This document shows positions 9,553 through 18,330 of a DNA stretch of 64,000 nt, piece by piece (position 1 is the first letter of the stretch; the number at the start of each line of letters is the position of its first letter). Under the pieces are notes generated by a model. That model searched no databases. It was not told the origin of the DNA and saw only the letters and a list, made by a program, of their open reading frames with translations. The stretch spans positions 124,001 to 188,000 of the forward strand of contig JAGBEJ010000002.1 in the NCBI GenBank assembly GCA_017937025.1, given 5' to 3'. Both the position numbers and the translations under genes were made by a program. This stretch comes from Paludibacteraceae bacterium. Lineage in GTDB: Bacteria > Bacteroidota > Bacteroidia > Bacteroidales > Paludibacteraceae.

Positions 9553-10798
9553 TCGTTATTCTTTTAAGTGTTTTCATAGCCGCAGCCATCGCTGCATCCA
9601 TATTGTAATATTCCCAATCCGCAAAACGTCCAGTCATATAGAAACCTCGCGCAGATAGTTTTTGCTTTAGAGATGTTATCATCTCACGCGTATCCTTTTG
9701 CTGAATAGGATATGTAAACTTATTATATCGATGCGTGATATAATTTGGATTCAATGGGATACGTTTAAGATTGGATATAATATCATTATAACTAATATCA
9801 TCGGTAAATTCCACAGTTGCCGTAATACGATTCGGAGGAAGTGCACCGTTATTAGATTTTGCAAAATTTCCTGTACAGATGATACGATGTGAATCATATT
9901 GTTTATCTGGCATATATATCCATGAATATGGATTAGCATCAATCTCGCAGAATACTGCTGTAGTTCCATGACTTTGCAATGCCTCTATTGGTTTCAAATA
10001 CGCCTCAATATCCACGCCTCTCATAATGTGTGGAATATCCTTGATATTACCGCAAAAAACAACCTCATCAAAAGTTTCATTATCAACGCACCATTTGCCG
10101 CCTTTCAGTTCTATGCTTTTAACATTTGAATCACAATGAATATCCAGGCCATCTGACAGTCGGTCCGCAATAAACTGCGAGCCATTGTTTTCTTCGTAAA
10201 AGAACGCGCTATGGACAAATTGTTTCTCTGCCACCTTGTTGAAATTATTATAAATTATTTCCTCCACGGTTGGCATAGGCAGTTTCCCGGCTAACCATTC
10301 AATCGGCACATCTGTTAAACTACACCTCCATACCTTCTGGTTGTATGGTTCAAAATAGAGTTTGTACAGTGTGTTACCGAATCTAGTTTTCAAAAAATCT
10401 TGAAAATTATCCACTTGACATGAGCCAGATGATGCAAGCATCAACAAATCTTGTATAAAAGCCTTTTGAGTTGCTTCGTCCAACAAATAGGCGAAATTCT
10501 CTATTGGATACGGGATATGTTGCCCATTAGGCAAAAAGATGACAGAATTGCGATCTGTTTTATGAAATTCTTGGTTTTTGTCAAACATTTGCCAAAACCA
10601 ATCAAGCACCTGCTGATTCTTAGTATTAAACACATGTCCTCCGCACGTATGAAACAATGAGCCTTGAATACGCTCACAGCGAATCAACCCTCCAATTTTT
10701 GACTCCTTCTCATAGACAACAATATCTGCATTGTTTTTCAACAACTGCGCAGATGTCAATCCTGACACTCCAGCACCTATGATTGCAATTCGTTTCAT
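9545..10798 (-). CDS. FAD-dependent UDP-galactopyranose-mutase-like oxidoreductase
   Basis: A 417-aa flavoprotein. The dinucleotide-binding motif is IAIIGAGVSGLTSAQLL at the N-terminus, followed by VVYEKESKIGGL and a HTCGGHVF segment. The C-terminal FAD motif is FYMTGRFADWEYYNMD. This pattern belongs to the amine-oxidase/UDP-galactopyranose mutase superfamily. Copies in glycan loci are annotated as UGM-like or protoporphyrinogen-oxidase-like. A role interconverting or oxidising a nucleotide sugar is likely by context. Whether it makes UDP-galactofuranose cannot be decided here. ATGA overlap with the upstream gene. Confidence 0.8.
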   Translation of the reverse strand: MKRIAIIGAGVSGLTSAQLLKNNADIVVYEKESKIGGLIRCERIQGSLFHTCGGHVFNTKNQQVLDWFWQMFDKNQEFHKTDRNSVIFLPNGQHIPYPIENFAYLLDEATQKAFIQDLLMLASSGSCQVDNFQDFLKTRFGNTLYKLYFEPYNQKVWRCSLTDVPIEWLAGKLPMPTVEEIIYNNFNKVAEKQFVHSAFFYEENNGSQFIADRLSDGLDIHCDSNVKSIELKGGKWCVDNETFDEVVFCGNIKDIPHIMRGVDIEAYLKPIEALQSHGTTAVFCEIDANPYSWIYMPDKQYDSHRIICTGNFAKSNNGALPPNRITATVEFTDDISYNDIISNLKRIPLNPNYITHRYNKFTYPIQQKDTREMITSLKQKLSARGFYMTGRFADWEYYNMDAAMAAAMKTLKRITNA

Positions 10799-11817
10799 AA
10801 CTCGTCAACTATTTGTTTTATCTCTTTTGCTCGAACTGATGTATAATGCTGCTGTAAATAATCAGCATACTTTTTCATGTCAACTTCATGAGTCATGGCA
10901 TAATCCATAGCTTGCTCAAACTGCTCGTATGTTTCAATTGACTTTGAGAAATCCTGCAATTGATAATATTCGGTGTCTGGATTAGGTACATATCGTGCAA
11001 TAACGTGAGCACCACTTGAAATCCACTCAAGAAACCGAGGCGTTACTTGATTGTAGCCATGGGCTCTTTGATGATCTGTATCTATATCAGGAGTTGCGTG
11101 CAAACCTATGCGCGATTTTCTCATCAAATCTATATATTGCACTCTTTCATTTATATCGCCAATAAATGTTTCTCTTCCATTTTCCACTGCATAATAATAA
11201 AAATGTTCGCCTTCCATTTTTCGATACGCATACTTAATACTTGGATGTTGTTCTACATATTGATAGAAAAACTTCTCCAATACTGGATTTTGACGTCCCA
11301 TCAAAACAACATCATATTCCTTTTTATAATGAGTATTGCTTGTAATACGATATTTATCCGAAAGCGACAATGCAACATGACGTAAATTCACGTCTCTAAC
11401 CACGTCCTTGTGAGCCATCAGAACATCATACACTTCTTTACTGGAAATCAGCACTAACGGATAATGTTTATATGCCTCATTAAAACGAGAAAAATCCTTA
11501 GGTTCTAGAAAGAAATCTATTATCCATGGAACAATATTATTACTATTGTAACGCGCACACAATTCTGTCCACATATCCAACTTCAATCCTAAAGTTGTTG
11601 GCAAAAAAAGCCATTTTACAAAATTGAAACGTTTTATGAGTCTTCTTAAAAAACCATTTTGCAAACACTTATAACCTCCCCATTTTGACCAGGCTTCATC
11701 ATAATGATAAGCACGCAATCCCAACTCTGATGTTAATACATCTTCCCATTCATACACCAAATCAAAGAAGAAACGATTGTCATATTTTCGTTTCGTATAT
11801 AATACTTTCAATTTCAT
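10795..11817 (-). CDS. Glycosyltransferase, GT-B (CgeB/GT1-like)
   Basis: A 340-aa predicted glycosyltransferase. The first part (KLKVLYTKRKYDNRFF) looks like a GT-B N-terminal domain. The second half contains YDVVLMGRQNPVLEKFFYQY and TPRFLEWISSGAHVIARY, a pattern seen in CgeB-like family 1 transferases where a conserved Glu lies in the donor pocket. I chose ATG 11,817 rather than a GTG at 11,826; it leaves a 13-bp gap from the upstream stop. Likely adds a sugar to the locus glycan. Specificity unknown. Confidence 0.8.
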   Translation of the reverse strand: MKLKVLYTKRKYDNRFFFDLVYEWEDVLTSELGLRAYHYDEAWSKWGGYKCLQNGFLRRLIKRFNFVKWLFLPTTLGLKLDMWTELCARYNSNNIVPWIIDFFLEPKDFSRFNEAYKHYPLVLISSKEVYDVLMAHKDVVRDVNLRHVALSLSDKYRITSNTHYKKEYDVVLMGRQNPVLEKFFYQYVEQHPSIKYAYRKMEGEHFYYYAVENGRETFIGDINERVQYIDLMRKSRIGLHATPDIDTDHQRAHGYNQVTPRFLEWISSGAHVIARYVPNPDTEYYQLQDFSKSIETYEQFEQAMDYAMTHEVDMKKYADYLQQHYTSVRAKEIKQIVDEL

Positions 11818-11830
11818 ATAAACCACACAT

Positions 11831-12748
11831 TTATAACCACAATTGTCTTATCATTCTTCTAATTGATTTCACTAATAGAAATCTCTGAATTACAAACGAG
11901 CACAATACCCTTTTACTGCCACCATCACATCGCTTCTCACACTCTATCGCCCAATCAAGAGTTCGGATCAGATTCTTTTTCAGCACTGCAGTTTTACCAT
12001 TATACTGATACAACTCTTGCGCGACTTGCACCGCCAAGCGAGATTGTTGTATAACCGGCGTTCTACCATGTATTCCACCTCTATTTTCTCTATACACAGC
12101 ACCATTGAAATTAAGAATACATCCTTTCCCTTCATTTAGCAAATGGAATATCAGGTGCTGATCCTTATAGCCATGATAAGGCTTGTCCTGCCCAAGATAT
12201 GTTCCTTTACGATATATCATTGTACAAGGTTGCGTCACCCAATTCTCAAAATACATCGGAAGAGTCAGTTCCACAAAATCCTGATTCTGCTGCAAATACA
12301 CGCCACACCTATCTTTACGCCATTTTTGTTCCTCCTGCTGCAATATGTCATATCGATGAAATGTTACAGTACACTCTGGGTGTGCCTCCATGAAATCCAC
12401 TTGTTTCTGCAGTTTATATGGATCTGTCCAATAGTCATCGCCTTCGCATTCTGCCCAGTATGTTGCCTTGTCTACATATTCTTGATAGTATGGACGTTTA
12501 TCTTCATGCGCAGAACGGAAATTATATGGCAGATAGATTCCCTTGATAATATCTGGATACATCGCCTCGTACTTGCGAACAATATCTGCCGTTCCGTCCG
12601 TAGAACAATCATCAATCACCACAGCGAGGAACGGGAAGTCCGTTATCTGCATAGCAAAGCCCTTGAGGGCATCTTCAATATACGGTTCGTGATTGTACGC
12701 CAAGCAACGCACAAAGACGAATGGTCTATCTTTCTTGGGTACTTCCAT
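11831..12748 (-). CDS. Family 2 glycosyltransferase (EGDDYW type)
   Basis: A 305-aa GT2 enzyme. PFVFVRCLAYNHEPYIEDAL opens the protein, VIDDCSTDGTADIV is the nucleotide-binding turn, and WAECEGDDYWTDPYKL carries the DxD metal site. This EGDDYW subgroup is common in Bacteroidales capsule loci. An in-frame TTG at 12,754 would overlap the preceding gene, but ATG 12,748, two bases after that stop, is the better start. It resumes the polysaccharide operon after the three-gene deaminase cassette. Confidence 0.88.
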   Translation of the reverse strand: MEVPKKDRPFVFVRCLAYNHEPYIEDALKGFAMQITDFPFLAVVIDDCSTDGTADIVRKYEAMYPDIIKGIYLPYNFRSAHEDKRPYYQEYVDKATYWAECEGDDYWTDPYKLQKQVDFMEAHPECTVTFHRYDILQQEEQKWRKDRCGVYLQQNQDFVELTLPMYFENWVTQPCTMIYRKGTYLGQDKPYHGYKDQHLIFHLLNEGKGCILNFNGAVYRENRGGIHGRTPVIQQSRLAVQVAQELYQYNGKTAVLKKNLIRTLDWAIECEKRCDGGSKRVLCSFVIQRFLLVKSIRRMIRQLWL

Positions 12749-12750
12749 AA

Positions 12751-13092
12751 TCAATATATATCTATTCCTGTAACTAACATTGGTGATATTTCCAGACTCT
12801 CTATATTTACATCAAAGTGTGCCAACAACATCTCAGCAAAACGCCCATGATAAACGGCATACACTTCCTTTGATATGTTCACATCTCTCCGCTTAATAAT
12901 ACCAAATTTAATTGTCCTACCCACCTTTACTGCAGGACGCATCCATGCCTGTGCTCTCCATTGGGGAGGAGTCATTGTATAATCCCCCATTAAGTCATAT
13001 TCCCATGTTTGAATACGATTATTATCTATCAAATCGTTAATCCCCTTTAATAGGGATTCTACACTAATATCTTTTAATACAACTTTTATCAT
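12751..13092 (-). CDS. Unrecognised 113-aa protein coupled to the deaminase gene
   Basis: A 113-aa protein with no signal peptide or membrane segment. Its start overlaps the stop of the deaminase gene by four bases (ATGA), so it is translated with it. The middle is rich in Trp and basic residues (WRAQAWMRPAVKVGRTIKF) and is followed by KEVYAVYHGRFAEMLLAHFD, a predicted helix. I do not recognise the family. Because it is locked to the deaminase and separate in type from the flanking glycosyltransferases, it may be a partner, inhibitor or sensor in the same cassette. That is inference. Confidence 0.75.
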   Translation of the reverse strand: MIKVVLKDISVESLLKGINDLIDNNRIQTWEYDLMGDYTMTPPQWRAQAWMRPAVKVGRTIKFGIIKRRDVNISKEVYAVYHGRFAEMLLAHFDVNIESLEISPMLVTGIDIY

Positions 13093-14912
13093 GCTTTATC
13101 GGATTTTTCTGGTTGAGAAATTGCTTTCACATTCACCCCTGTACGAACTTTAATTTCGTCCTTCAATGGCACATAGGGATTAAATAGGTTTATATACGCG
13201 CGACCTACAGCGCCTCGGAACAATGTCATATCCGGTCTATAATCTAGATTTCCGCTCGACAATATATGCTCTTTCGTAATACCGGGATATGCATCAATAT
13301 AGAAGATCCTCTTTATACCTAACTGATATGCCTTCTTTGCGCATAATTCACAGCAACTGGCTGTGGTGTACAAATAACCACCTGCAATACCGATAGTACC
13401 ATATTTCGCAAGTTGTAAGAAAGCATTTTCTTCAGCGTGCAAACTACGGGTATGAACTTGATTATGAGATTGTTCTTCATCACTTGAAGTATGAACATCT
13501 TTAAAACAATAAGGTATTCTCAATCCATTTAATTTTTTCTCGGCTTCTTTCTCCTTATACGCACCAAGCAACCTACTGGTCACCGCAAAGAATGGTTCTT
13601 TTTGTTCATAATCGCTATAAGCGATAGTATCTTTTTCTTCACATAGATCCAATAGGCACCGCAGAGAACATGGTGTCTGCCCCTGAGGTACCGTGTTCCA
13701 TCCTATCGATTTAACCGAAAAATCTGTATTGGTAACAACTGCCCCCACTTGTCTAGATAAACATCCGGAGTTTAATTTTGCAGTATAAGCTACTTGCATA
13801 GCGCGTTCATGCGGTGTAGGAGGCACAAGTCCTGGATGCATGATTAGTGCTATGTAGGTGGATAGTTGCTTCAATAGATCCACTTGTCCTTCCGTCAGGT
13901 ACTTTATATCACCAAAAGGAATTTCTTGCCCCTTTCTTTCTTGCTCAAATGATTTTTCCCAGGCTAAATGAATATCTGACAACTCTATACATTTATCTAT
14001 ATCCTGCTCGGAGAAACGTTGTGCAATTTCTTTCTTTTCTTTTTCTTGTTTATCAATAGCTTCTATCAACGCGTCCGTGTATCCTTTGGATTTTAGATTT
14101 ATATGCCGCACATCATCTGTCGTGTTCATCGACATCACATAGAACGATGCATATCTCTCCCTGAAGTACAATATCTCATATGGGTTACGCAAAGCATCTA
14201 TCACTACGTATGTCGGTTTATCATCTTCTTTATTTATACGGTGCTGCGCCTTAATGAACTGCTTAATTTTTCTTGCCAAACAAGCTGGAGTATGTATGCT
14301 TTCTGTTGTATCTAAAACTGAGTTATATTTACGGATATTATTCCCCCATTGCTGGAATGTCGCAATATACTTTTCCTTTAATATTTCTCTCAGTTTTTCT
14401 CTAAATGAAGGGACTTCTGTTAATAAGAAATTGATACAATTCTGCAGTTGTTGTTTTGTTTGTGTCTTATCGGATTCAAGAATTACATCACATTTTTTTG
14501 CTAACTTATGTAAACGTGAGAATTCTTTCTGTAAGGTAGACAAAGACTCAACGATATCGGTCTCTGTTTCCGGACCTGATTTCTCAATCATGCATACCCT
14601 TGTAATCGCTGTTTGGAAAGCAGAATATGTGTCCAATAATAACGCATAATATACAATCACATCGCTGGCTTTTATAACCATAAACGAAGTCCAGTTTTTA
14701 CGAAGAAAGGAGTCCACGACGCGGTGTTTCCGCTGAACATTGTCCAAAGGTCCTTCCTTTTGAGGAATAAGATCTAACAGGTCGGCACAATAGGCAGGTC
14801 TGTCCTTTCTCATCCAATCAGTGAGCATACTACAACCACTCCCCGTTCTTCCGGTAAGACCTATAATCACAAAATTACGCCGTAATTTGTATATCTGCTC
14901 GATTACTTCCAT
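13089..14912 (-). CDS. P-loop kinase-like/deoxycytidylate deaminase fusion, anti-phage dCTP deaminase type
   Basis: A 607-aa two-domain protein. The N-terminal P-loop domain has the Walker A motif GLTGRTGSGCSML (residues about 18-30). The C-terminal domain is a zinc-dependent deoxycytidylate-deaminase fold, with His492-Ala-Glu494 and Cys521-x-x-Cys524 (SCCELC) supplying ligands and general base. An unusual Cys pair lies at 415/419. This order matches the anti-phage dCTP deaminases (DCD, AvcD), which deaminate dCTP/dCMP on infection and deplete the pool phages need. In known AvcID loci a small RNA restrains the enzyme; here there is no room for one, because a GIY-YIG gene ends 10 bp upstream and a 113-aa gene follows directly. 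All catalytic residues seem intact. Confidence 0.9.
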   Translation of the reverse strand: MEVIEQIYKLRRNFVIIGLTGRTGSGCSMLTDWMRKDRPAYCADLLDLIPQKEGPLDNVQRKHRVVDSFLRKNWTSFMVIKASDVIVYYALLLDTYSAFQTAITRVCMIEKSGPETETDIVESLSTLQKEFSRLHKLAKKCDVILESDKTQTKQQLQNCINFLLTEVPSFREKLREILKEKYIATFQQWGNNIRKYNSVLDTTESIHTPACLARKIKQFIKAQHRINKEDDKPTYVVIDALRNPYEILYFRERYASFYVMSMNTTDDVRHINLKSKGYTDALIEAIDKQEKEKKEIAQRFSEQDIDKCIELSDIHLAWEKSFEQERKGQEIPFGDIKYLTEGQVDLLKQLSTYIALIMHPGLVPPTPHERAMQVAYTAKLNSGCLSRQVGAVVTNTDFSVKSIGWNTVPQGQTPCSLRCLLDLCEEKDTIAYSDYEQKEPFFAVTSRLLGAYKEKEAEKKLNGLRIPYCFKDVHTSSDEEQSHNQVHTRSLHAEENAFLQLAKYGTIGIAGGYLYTTASCCELCAKKAYQLGIKRIFYIDAYPGITKEHILSSGNLDYRPDMTLFRGAVGRAYINLFNPYVPLKDEIKVRTGVNVKAISQPEKSDKA

Positions 14913-14922
14913 AATCCTAAAA

Positions 14923-15294
14923 CTATTTATCTTCGCCTTTAAGTTTCTCGTTATACTCTGGTTTCCAATGTTCTATTAGATCTTTTTCGACATTATCCAT
15001 CTCCTTCTCTGAACATGGATATATTGCCAAGCAATTAGGATTTTCTTGTTTTAATGGTTTTTCCTTATGATGATGATAGAAACGCTTATCATATTGGGTT
15101 GTCTGGCCAATATAGAATATTTCATGGTTTATTGAACCGTTATCTAATATTTTACGATTAGTGAACATATAAATCCCTTTCTCCTCCTGTAAGTCTAAAT
15201 TCTCACAGAAATCAAAGTTATCTAATGCATACAATTCAAATGGACCTTTTTCACCAATTTTGACATTACTCGCTATTTTCTTAAGTTCTAACAT
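14923..15294 (-). CDS. Small GIY-YIG domain protein
   Basis: A 123-aa protein. The motif set of a GIY-YIG nuclease can be followed in order: KGIYMF (about 39-44), IFYIGQT (about 60-66), a basic residue after KRFYHHH, a Glu in the helix EKDLIEHW, and the terminal Asn in PEYNEK. The catalytic Tyr, Arg/Lys, Glu and Asn positions are thus present, though the spacing before the helix is short. It could nick or cut nucleic acid. It lies 10 bp upstream of the deaminase fusion. Its ATG is preceded 8 bases earlier by an AAGGAG Shine-Dalgarno sequence, which is uncommon in Bacteroidota. Confidence 0.8.
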   Translation of the reverse strand: MLELKKIASNVKIGEKGPFELYALDNFDFCENLDLQEEKGIYMFTNRKILDNGSINHEIFYIGQTTQYDKRFYHHHKEKPLKQENPNCLAIYPCSEKEMDNVEKDLIEHWKPEYNEKLKGEDK

Positions 15295-15302
15295 ATCAAT
15301 GA

Positions 15303-15308
15303 CTCCTT
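15303..15308 (-). promoter_or_regulatory. Strong Shine-Dalgarno site before the GIY-YIG gene
   Basis: AAGGAG on the minus strand, 8 bases before ATG 15,294. Bacteroidota genes generally lack such sites and the neighbouring polysaccharide genes have none that I can see, so this supports separate ancestry of the cassette. Confidence 0.6.
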
Positions 15309-15341
15309 ACAAAAAACAAATTTTATATTATATATTATAAT

Positions 15342-16007
15342 TTAATAGCCCCAATAAGACTTGCCGATGTATTCAGCGAATTTAAGATCTTCTTCTGTAT
15401 TAATATCTACAGCCTCAAATTTATTCACAATATGAATATATGGATTGCGGCCAATACGGCAGCGATATTTGAAAAGCGCATCGTGGGTCATACCATAAAG
15501 TCCGGTTGTCTCCTCGATTACCGGTAACATATCCTGGCTTCTCGGCAGAATACATGGGCGATAATTGATAGGATTATTATTTAACCAATAGAAGCCATGG
15601 TTCTCCAACGCCGTAAAACAAGAATCATAAACCTCGCTATTCACCAATTTCTCTACACAAGCCTTAATGGATGAAGTTTGCAAAAATGGGGCTGTTGCAA
15701 AAAGTTGAAAGTAATAGTCATAATCAGGATACAAATCTGCATGGTAGCACAGCAAATCATTGCCATTCGCTGTGCTTTGAGCCAACTCAGCTTTCCTTTC
15801 AATTATCTTCACACCTTGAACAACATAAGGATTGTTTTTAATAAGTTCTTCACTATTAGTATCAACATAGATATCATCGAAACACTTTGCCGCCAACGCG
15901 TGTTCTACAATAAATTGATACAATGGTTTGCCATTTAACAATCTAAAATTTTTTCCTAGTATACGCTCTGAATTTGCTTTTATAGGAATAAAACATGCTA
16001 TTCTCAT
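15342..16007 (-). CDS. CMP-sugar synthetase (acylneuraminate cytidylyltransferase family)
   Basis: A 221-aa nucleotidyltransferase. The N-terminus IACFIPIKANSERILGKNF is the CTP-binding signature of the NeuA/KdsB family, followed by LLNGKPLYQFIVEHAL, DIYVDTNSEEL and an FQLFATAPFLQTSSI segment. Members activate an acidic sugar (sialic acid, Kdo, pseudaminic or legionaminic acid) as its CMP derivative. No NeuB-type synthase is in the window. The substrate may be an unusual acid made with the nearby RraA-like, ATP-grasp and aminotransferase enzymes. That link is inference. Confidence 0.85.
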   Translation of the reverse strand: MRIACFIPIKANSERILGKNFRLLNGKPLYQFIVEHALAAKCFDDIYVDTNSEELIKNNPYVVQGVKIIERKAELAQSTANGNDLLCYHADLYPDYDYYFQLFATAPFLQTSSIKACVEKLVNSEVYDSCFTALENHGFYWLNNNPINYRPCILPRSQDMLPVIEETTGLYGMTHDALFKYRCRIGRNPYIHIVNKFEAVDINTEEDLKFAEYIGKSYWGY

Positions 16008-16041
16008 GATAAACTACATTAAAGACTACTATTTTTATACT

Positions 16042-17676
16042 TTACGAATGTGCATTGAGGAACTCTTTATTCGACTGATAATCCCAAGCAATGTCGATGA
16101 TTGTTTTATCTGCGGTTGGCGGGAAGGGTAAGGTGTAATGTCCGGATACTTTTGGCATATACCTAAAGTCAGCAAAATTTGAGACATCAACAGGTTTGCC
16201 ATTAACAGAAACACTCATCAATCGTGCGCAGCCGGCTACATCATCCAAGGGATAGAAATCAATCGTATCAGCGGATTCGCTCAGTTCGATATGAAAATGG
16301 CGAACTCCATTCTCTATTTTGTTCAAGCGCCAATAAGACTTGCCATTGACCATAATGCGCGAAGAAGCAGTATTGTAATCTATATCAAAATCACGCTTGT
16401 CTTCTAACAGGATATTGATAAGTTCTTCGTCACATCCGCGGCTCTTCAGCAATGATTTAAAGCGAGTTGGTTCATCTTGTTCGGTAAGGATCGATTTCGG
16501 TAGATTCAGTTTCTCAATATAAAAATCCAGATGGCGTTTGTATATTTCTGTTTCCGTAGGATTCGTCATGCGCCATTGCCAGTATTCGCCAGAGAACATT
16601 AAATCGTTCGGGATTAGGTAGCAGAATAGGTAGAAATTTAAAAAGTCCAACGGTACCTTGTTCTCGTCCGTAATATCCTTGCTGCACATGAACGAAAATG
16701 GCAATGTATTCTTCGGCATTACAGGTATTCTATTCCATAGTGCAGCCTTCAATATCATCTGTGAACAGGTAGCCACCATGCGTTTACTACTCAATATCCA
16801 AGCAGCAGGATCGTTATGCACCTCATCACGGCTTATCTGCAGAGCATCCAAATGGATTGGGTGCTGACGATTCCTCATTTGTGAACGTTTATAGTACTTA
16901 GCGCACTCATAATAGATATCTTCATCACAATATTCTGCTCGTGAAAATATGTGCGGCAAGATATCAAACCCTTCTCCACACACATTGATCTCATATTTGG
17001 GAGACGCTGCCATAATATCTATGAGAGGTAACGTTCTATCTTTCCCCAAAATTGCAATTAGTTCTCTATTGGAATACAATAAGAGTTGTGTATCTTCACT
17101 CTGAAATCTATGCCATTTTTTTTCGCATTCATCACCACAATAAAGTCTGCCAAAATTAGCTGAATATAATGTTTGTCGATAACCATGAGGTTTACGTAGC
17201 GCAGAAAACACATAGGAGATAATAGGTATGTCATTTGCCTTGGCTACATTACGCAGAGGCTCAAAACCCTCTAAGCAATGGAAGATACCATCTATCGGCT
17301 CATTCGGATGAGACTTCTTGATTGTATCTAATATACCCTGAAACACTGTTTCTAATTCAGGGTTTCCACCTCTGGTCATTTCGAAAAGAAATTCTGTACG
17401 AGAACCACATTGCTTCTCTATCATTTCGAATAGTCTATCCGGAATGAAATATTGCTCCACGTCTTTCACTTCTTCAGCCTTGAAAGGGCGCATCTCAAAA
17501 TCATAAAAAAGACGAGGGGTGATATCTTGTTGAATTTCCTCGAAATGTTTCCATAGATACTCGTGCGTAATAAGTATCCATCCATTTTCCTTGCAATGGA
17601 GCAGATTCTTGAGATACCACTTCGACCGGGAAGCAATATCCATGTATTCAGTATTGAGAACAACTGATATAAACAT
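16042..17676 (-). CDS. Large protein of the polysaccharide locus, possible GT-B transferase
   Basis: A 544-aa soluble protein without signal peptide. The middle contains AAWILSSKRMVATCSQMILKA followed by AALWNRIPVM, which resembles the conserved Ser-containing phosphate-binding loop and following helix of GT-B capsule and Kdo/sialic-acid transferases. The last 120 residues look like a separate beta-rich domain (SYWRLNKIENGVRHFHIEL). It is 2 bp downstream of the RraA-like gene and next to the CMP-sugar synthetase. I infer a CMP-sugar-dependent glycosyltransferase, at low confidence. The family is otherwise not recognised. Confidence 0.6.
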   Translation of the reverse strand: MFISVVLNTEYMDIASRSKWYLKNLLHCKENGWILITHEYLWKHFEEIQQDITPRLFYDFEMRPFKAEEVKDVEQYFIPDRLFEMIEKQCGSRTEFLFEMTRGGNPELETVFQGILDTIKKSHPNEPIDGIFHCLEGFEPLRNVAKANDIPIISYVFSALRKPHGYRQTLYSANFGRLYCGDECEKKWHRFQSEDTQLLLYSNRELIAILGKDRTLPLIDIMAASPKYEINVCGEGFDILPHIFSRAEYCDEDIYYECAKYYKRSQMRNRQHPIHLDALQISRDEVHNDPAAWILSSKRMVATCSQMILKAALWNRIPVMPKNTLPFSFMCSKDITDENKVPLDFLNFYLFCYLIPNDLMFSGEYWQWRMTNPTETEIYKRHLDFYIEKLNLPKSILTEQDEPTRFKSLLKSRGCDEELINILLEDKRDFDIDYNTASSRIMVNGKSYWRLNKIENGVRHFHIELSESADTIDFYPLDDVAGCARLMSVSVNGKPVDVSNFADFRYMPKVSGHYTLPFPPTADKTIIDIAWDYQSNKEFLNAHS

Positions 17677-17677
17677 A

Positions 17678-18328
17678 TTATTGCTCGTTTAGGTACTTTT
17701 TAAGACACACGATTTCAAAGGTGTTTTCTTTATAATGATCCAAACGGTTGAACCAAATATCCTCCTGCTCTTCGATATGAACAAGTTTTTGATAGAACTC
17801 TTCCGTATGACATTCTTTAGGAATAATGACCACGCCGCAATCATCACATACTGCGATTGCACCATCATATAGGGACTGATGTTCCTGCTTAAGAACAGAA
17901 TTCAAATCATGTTCAGGTTTGGTATTAAAACATCCCACCGGAGTAAATCCTGTACACCAAATAGGATAATTCTCGCGAATCAAAGCCGCAGCATCACGAA
18001 ACGGAGCATTACTGATAATCGCCGATGCCTGACGATATAGCAAGATATATTTGCTGACCAATTCTCCTATAATAGCACGCTTGCCACAATCAAAAGCTTC
18101 AATAAAAACAACATCGTTCTCTTGAGTAGAGATGATTTGCTCATGCACATCCCAGTTGGATTCAAGGTTTGCATATACCCATTTAACATTGCCAACCTTG
18201 AAATGCCCGCGATTGATAGGCATAACACCTTCCAATGCTCCTGCTTTTCCAAGGCAATCAGCCACTTCCGTCGTACACACGCGGTTGCGACGGATGAAGT
18301 CAATGATTTTTGATTTAATATTTTCCAT
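17678..18328 (-). CDS. RraA/HMG-aldolase-family protein
   Basis: A 216-aa protein of the RraA fold. Family landmarks are CTTEVADCLGKAG near the N-terminus, ISNAPFRDAAALIRENYPIW (containing the conserved Arg-Asp pair that binds pyruvate and metal in 4-hydroxy-4-methyl-2-oxoglutarate aldolases), a TGFTPVG turn and AIAVCDDCGVVIIPKE at the end of the core. The family includes RNase E inhibitors and pyruvate-type aldolases. In this locus an aldol or retro-aldol step on a sugar acid is more plausible than RNase control. It lies immediately downstream of an ATP-grasp gene. Confidence 0.8.
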   Translation of the reverse strand: MENIKSKIIDFIRRNRVCTTEVADCLGKAGALEGVMPINRGHFKVGNVKWVYANLESNWDVHEQIISTQENDVVFIEAFDCGKRAIIGELVSKYILLYRQASAIISNAPFRDAAALIRENYPIWCTGFTPVGCFNTKPEHDLNSVLKQEHQSLYDGAIAVCDDCGVVIIPKECHTEEFYQKLVHIEEQEDIWFNRLDHYKENTFEIVCLKKYLNEQ

Positions 18329-18330
18329 GG

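Noticed and set aside
14913..14922. Small antisense-RNA regulator of the deaminase as in AvcID
   Set aside because: The gap upstream of the deaminase gene is only 10 bp and that downstream is negative; no room for a separate RNA gene.
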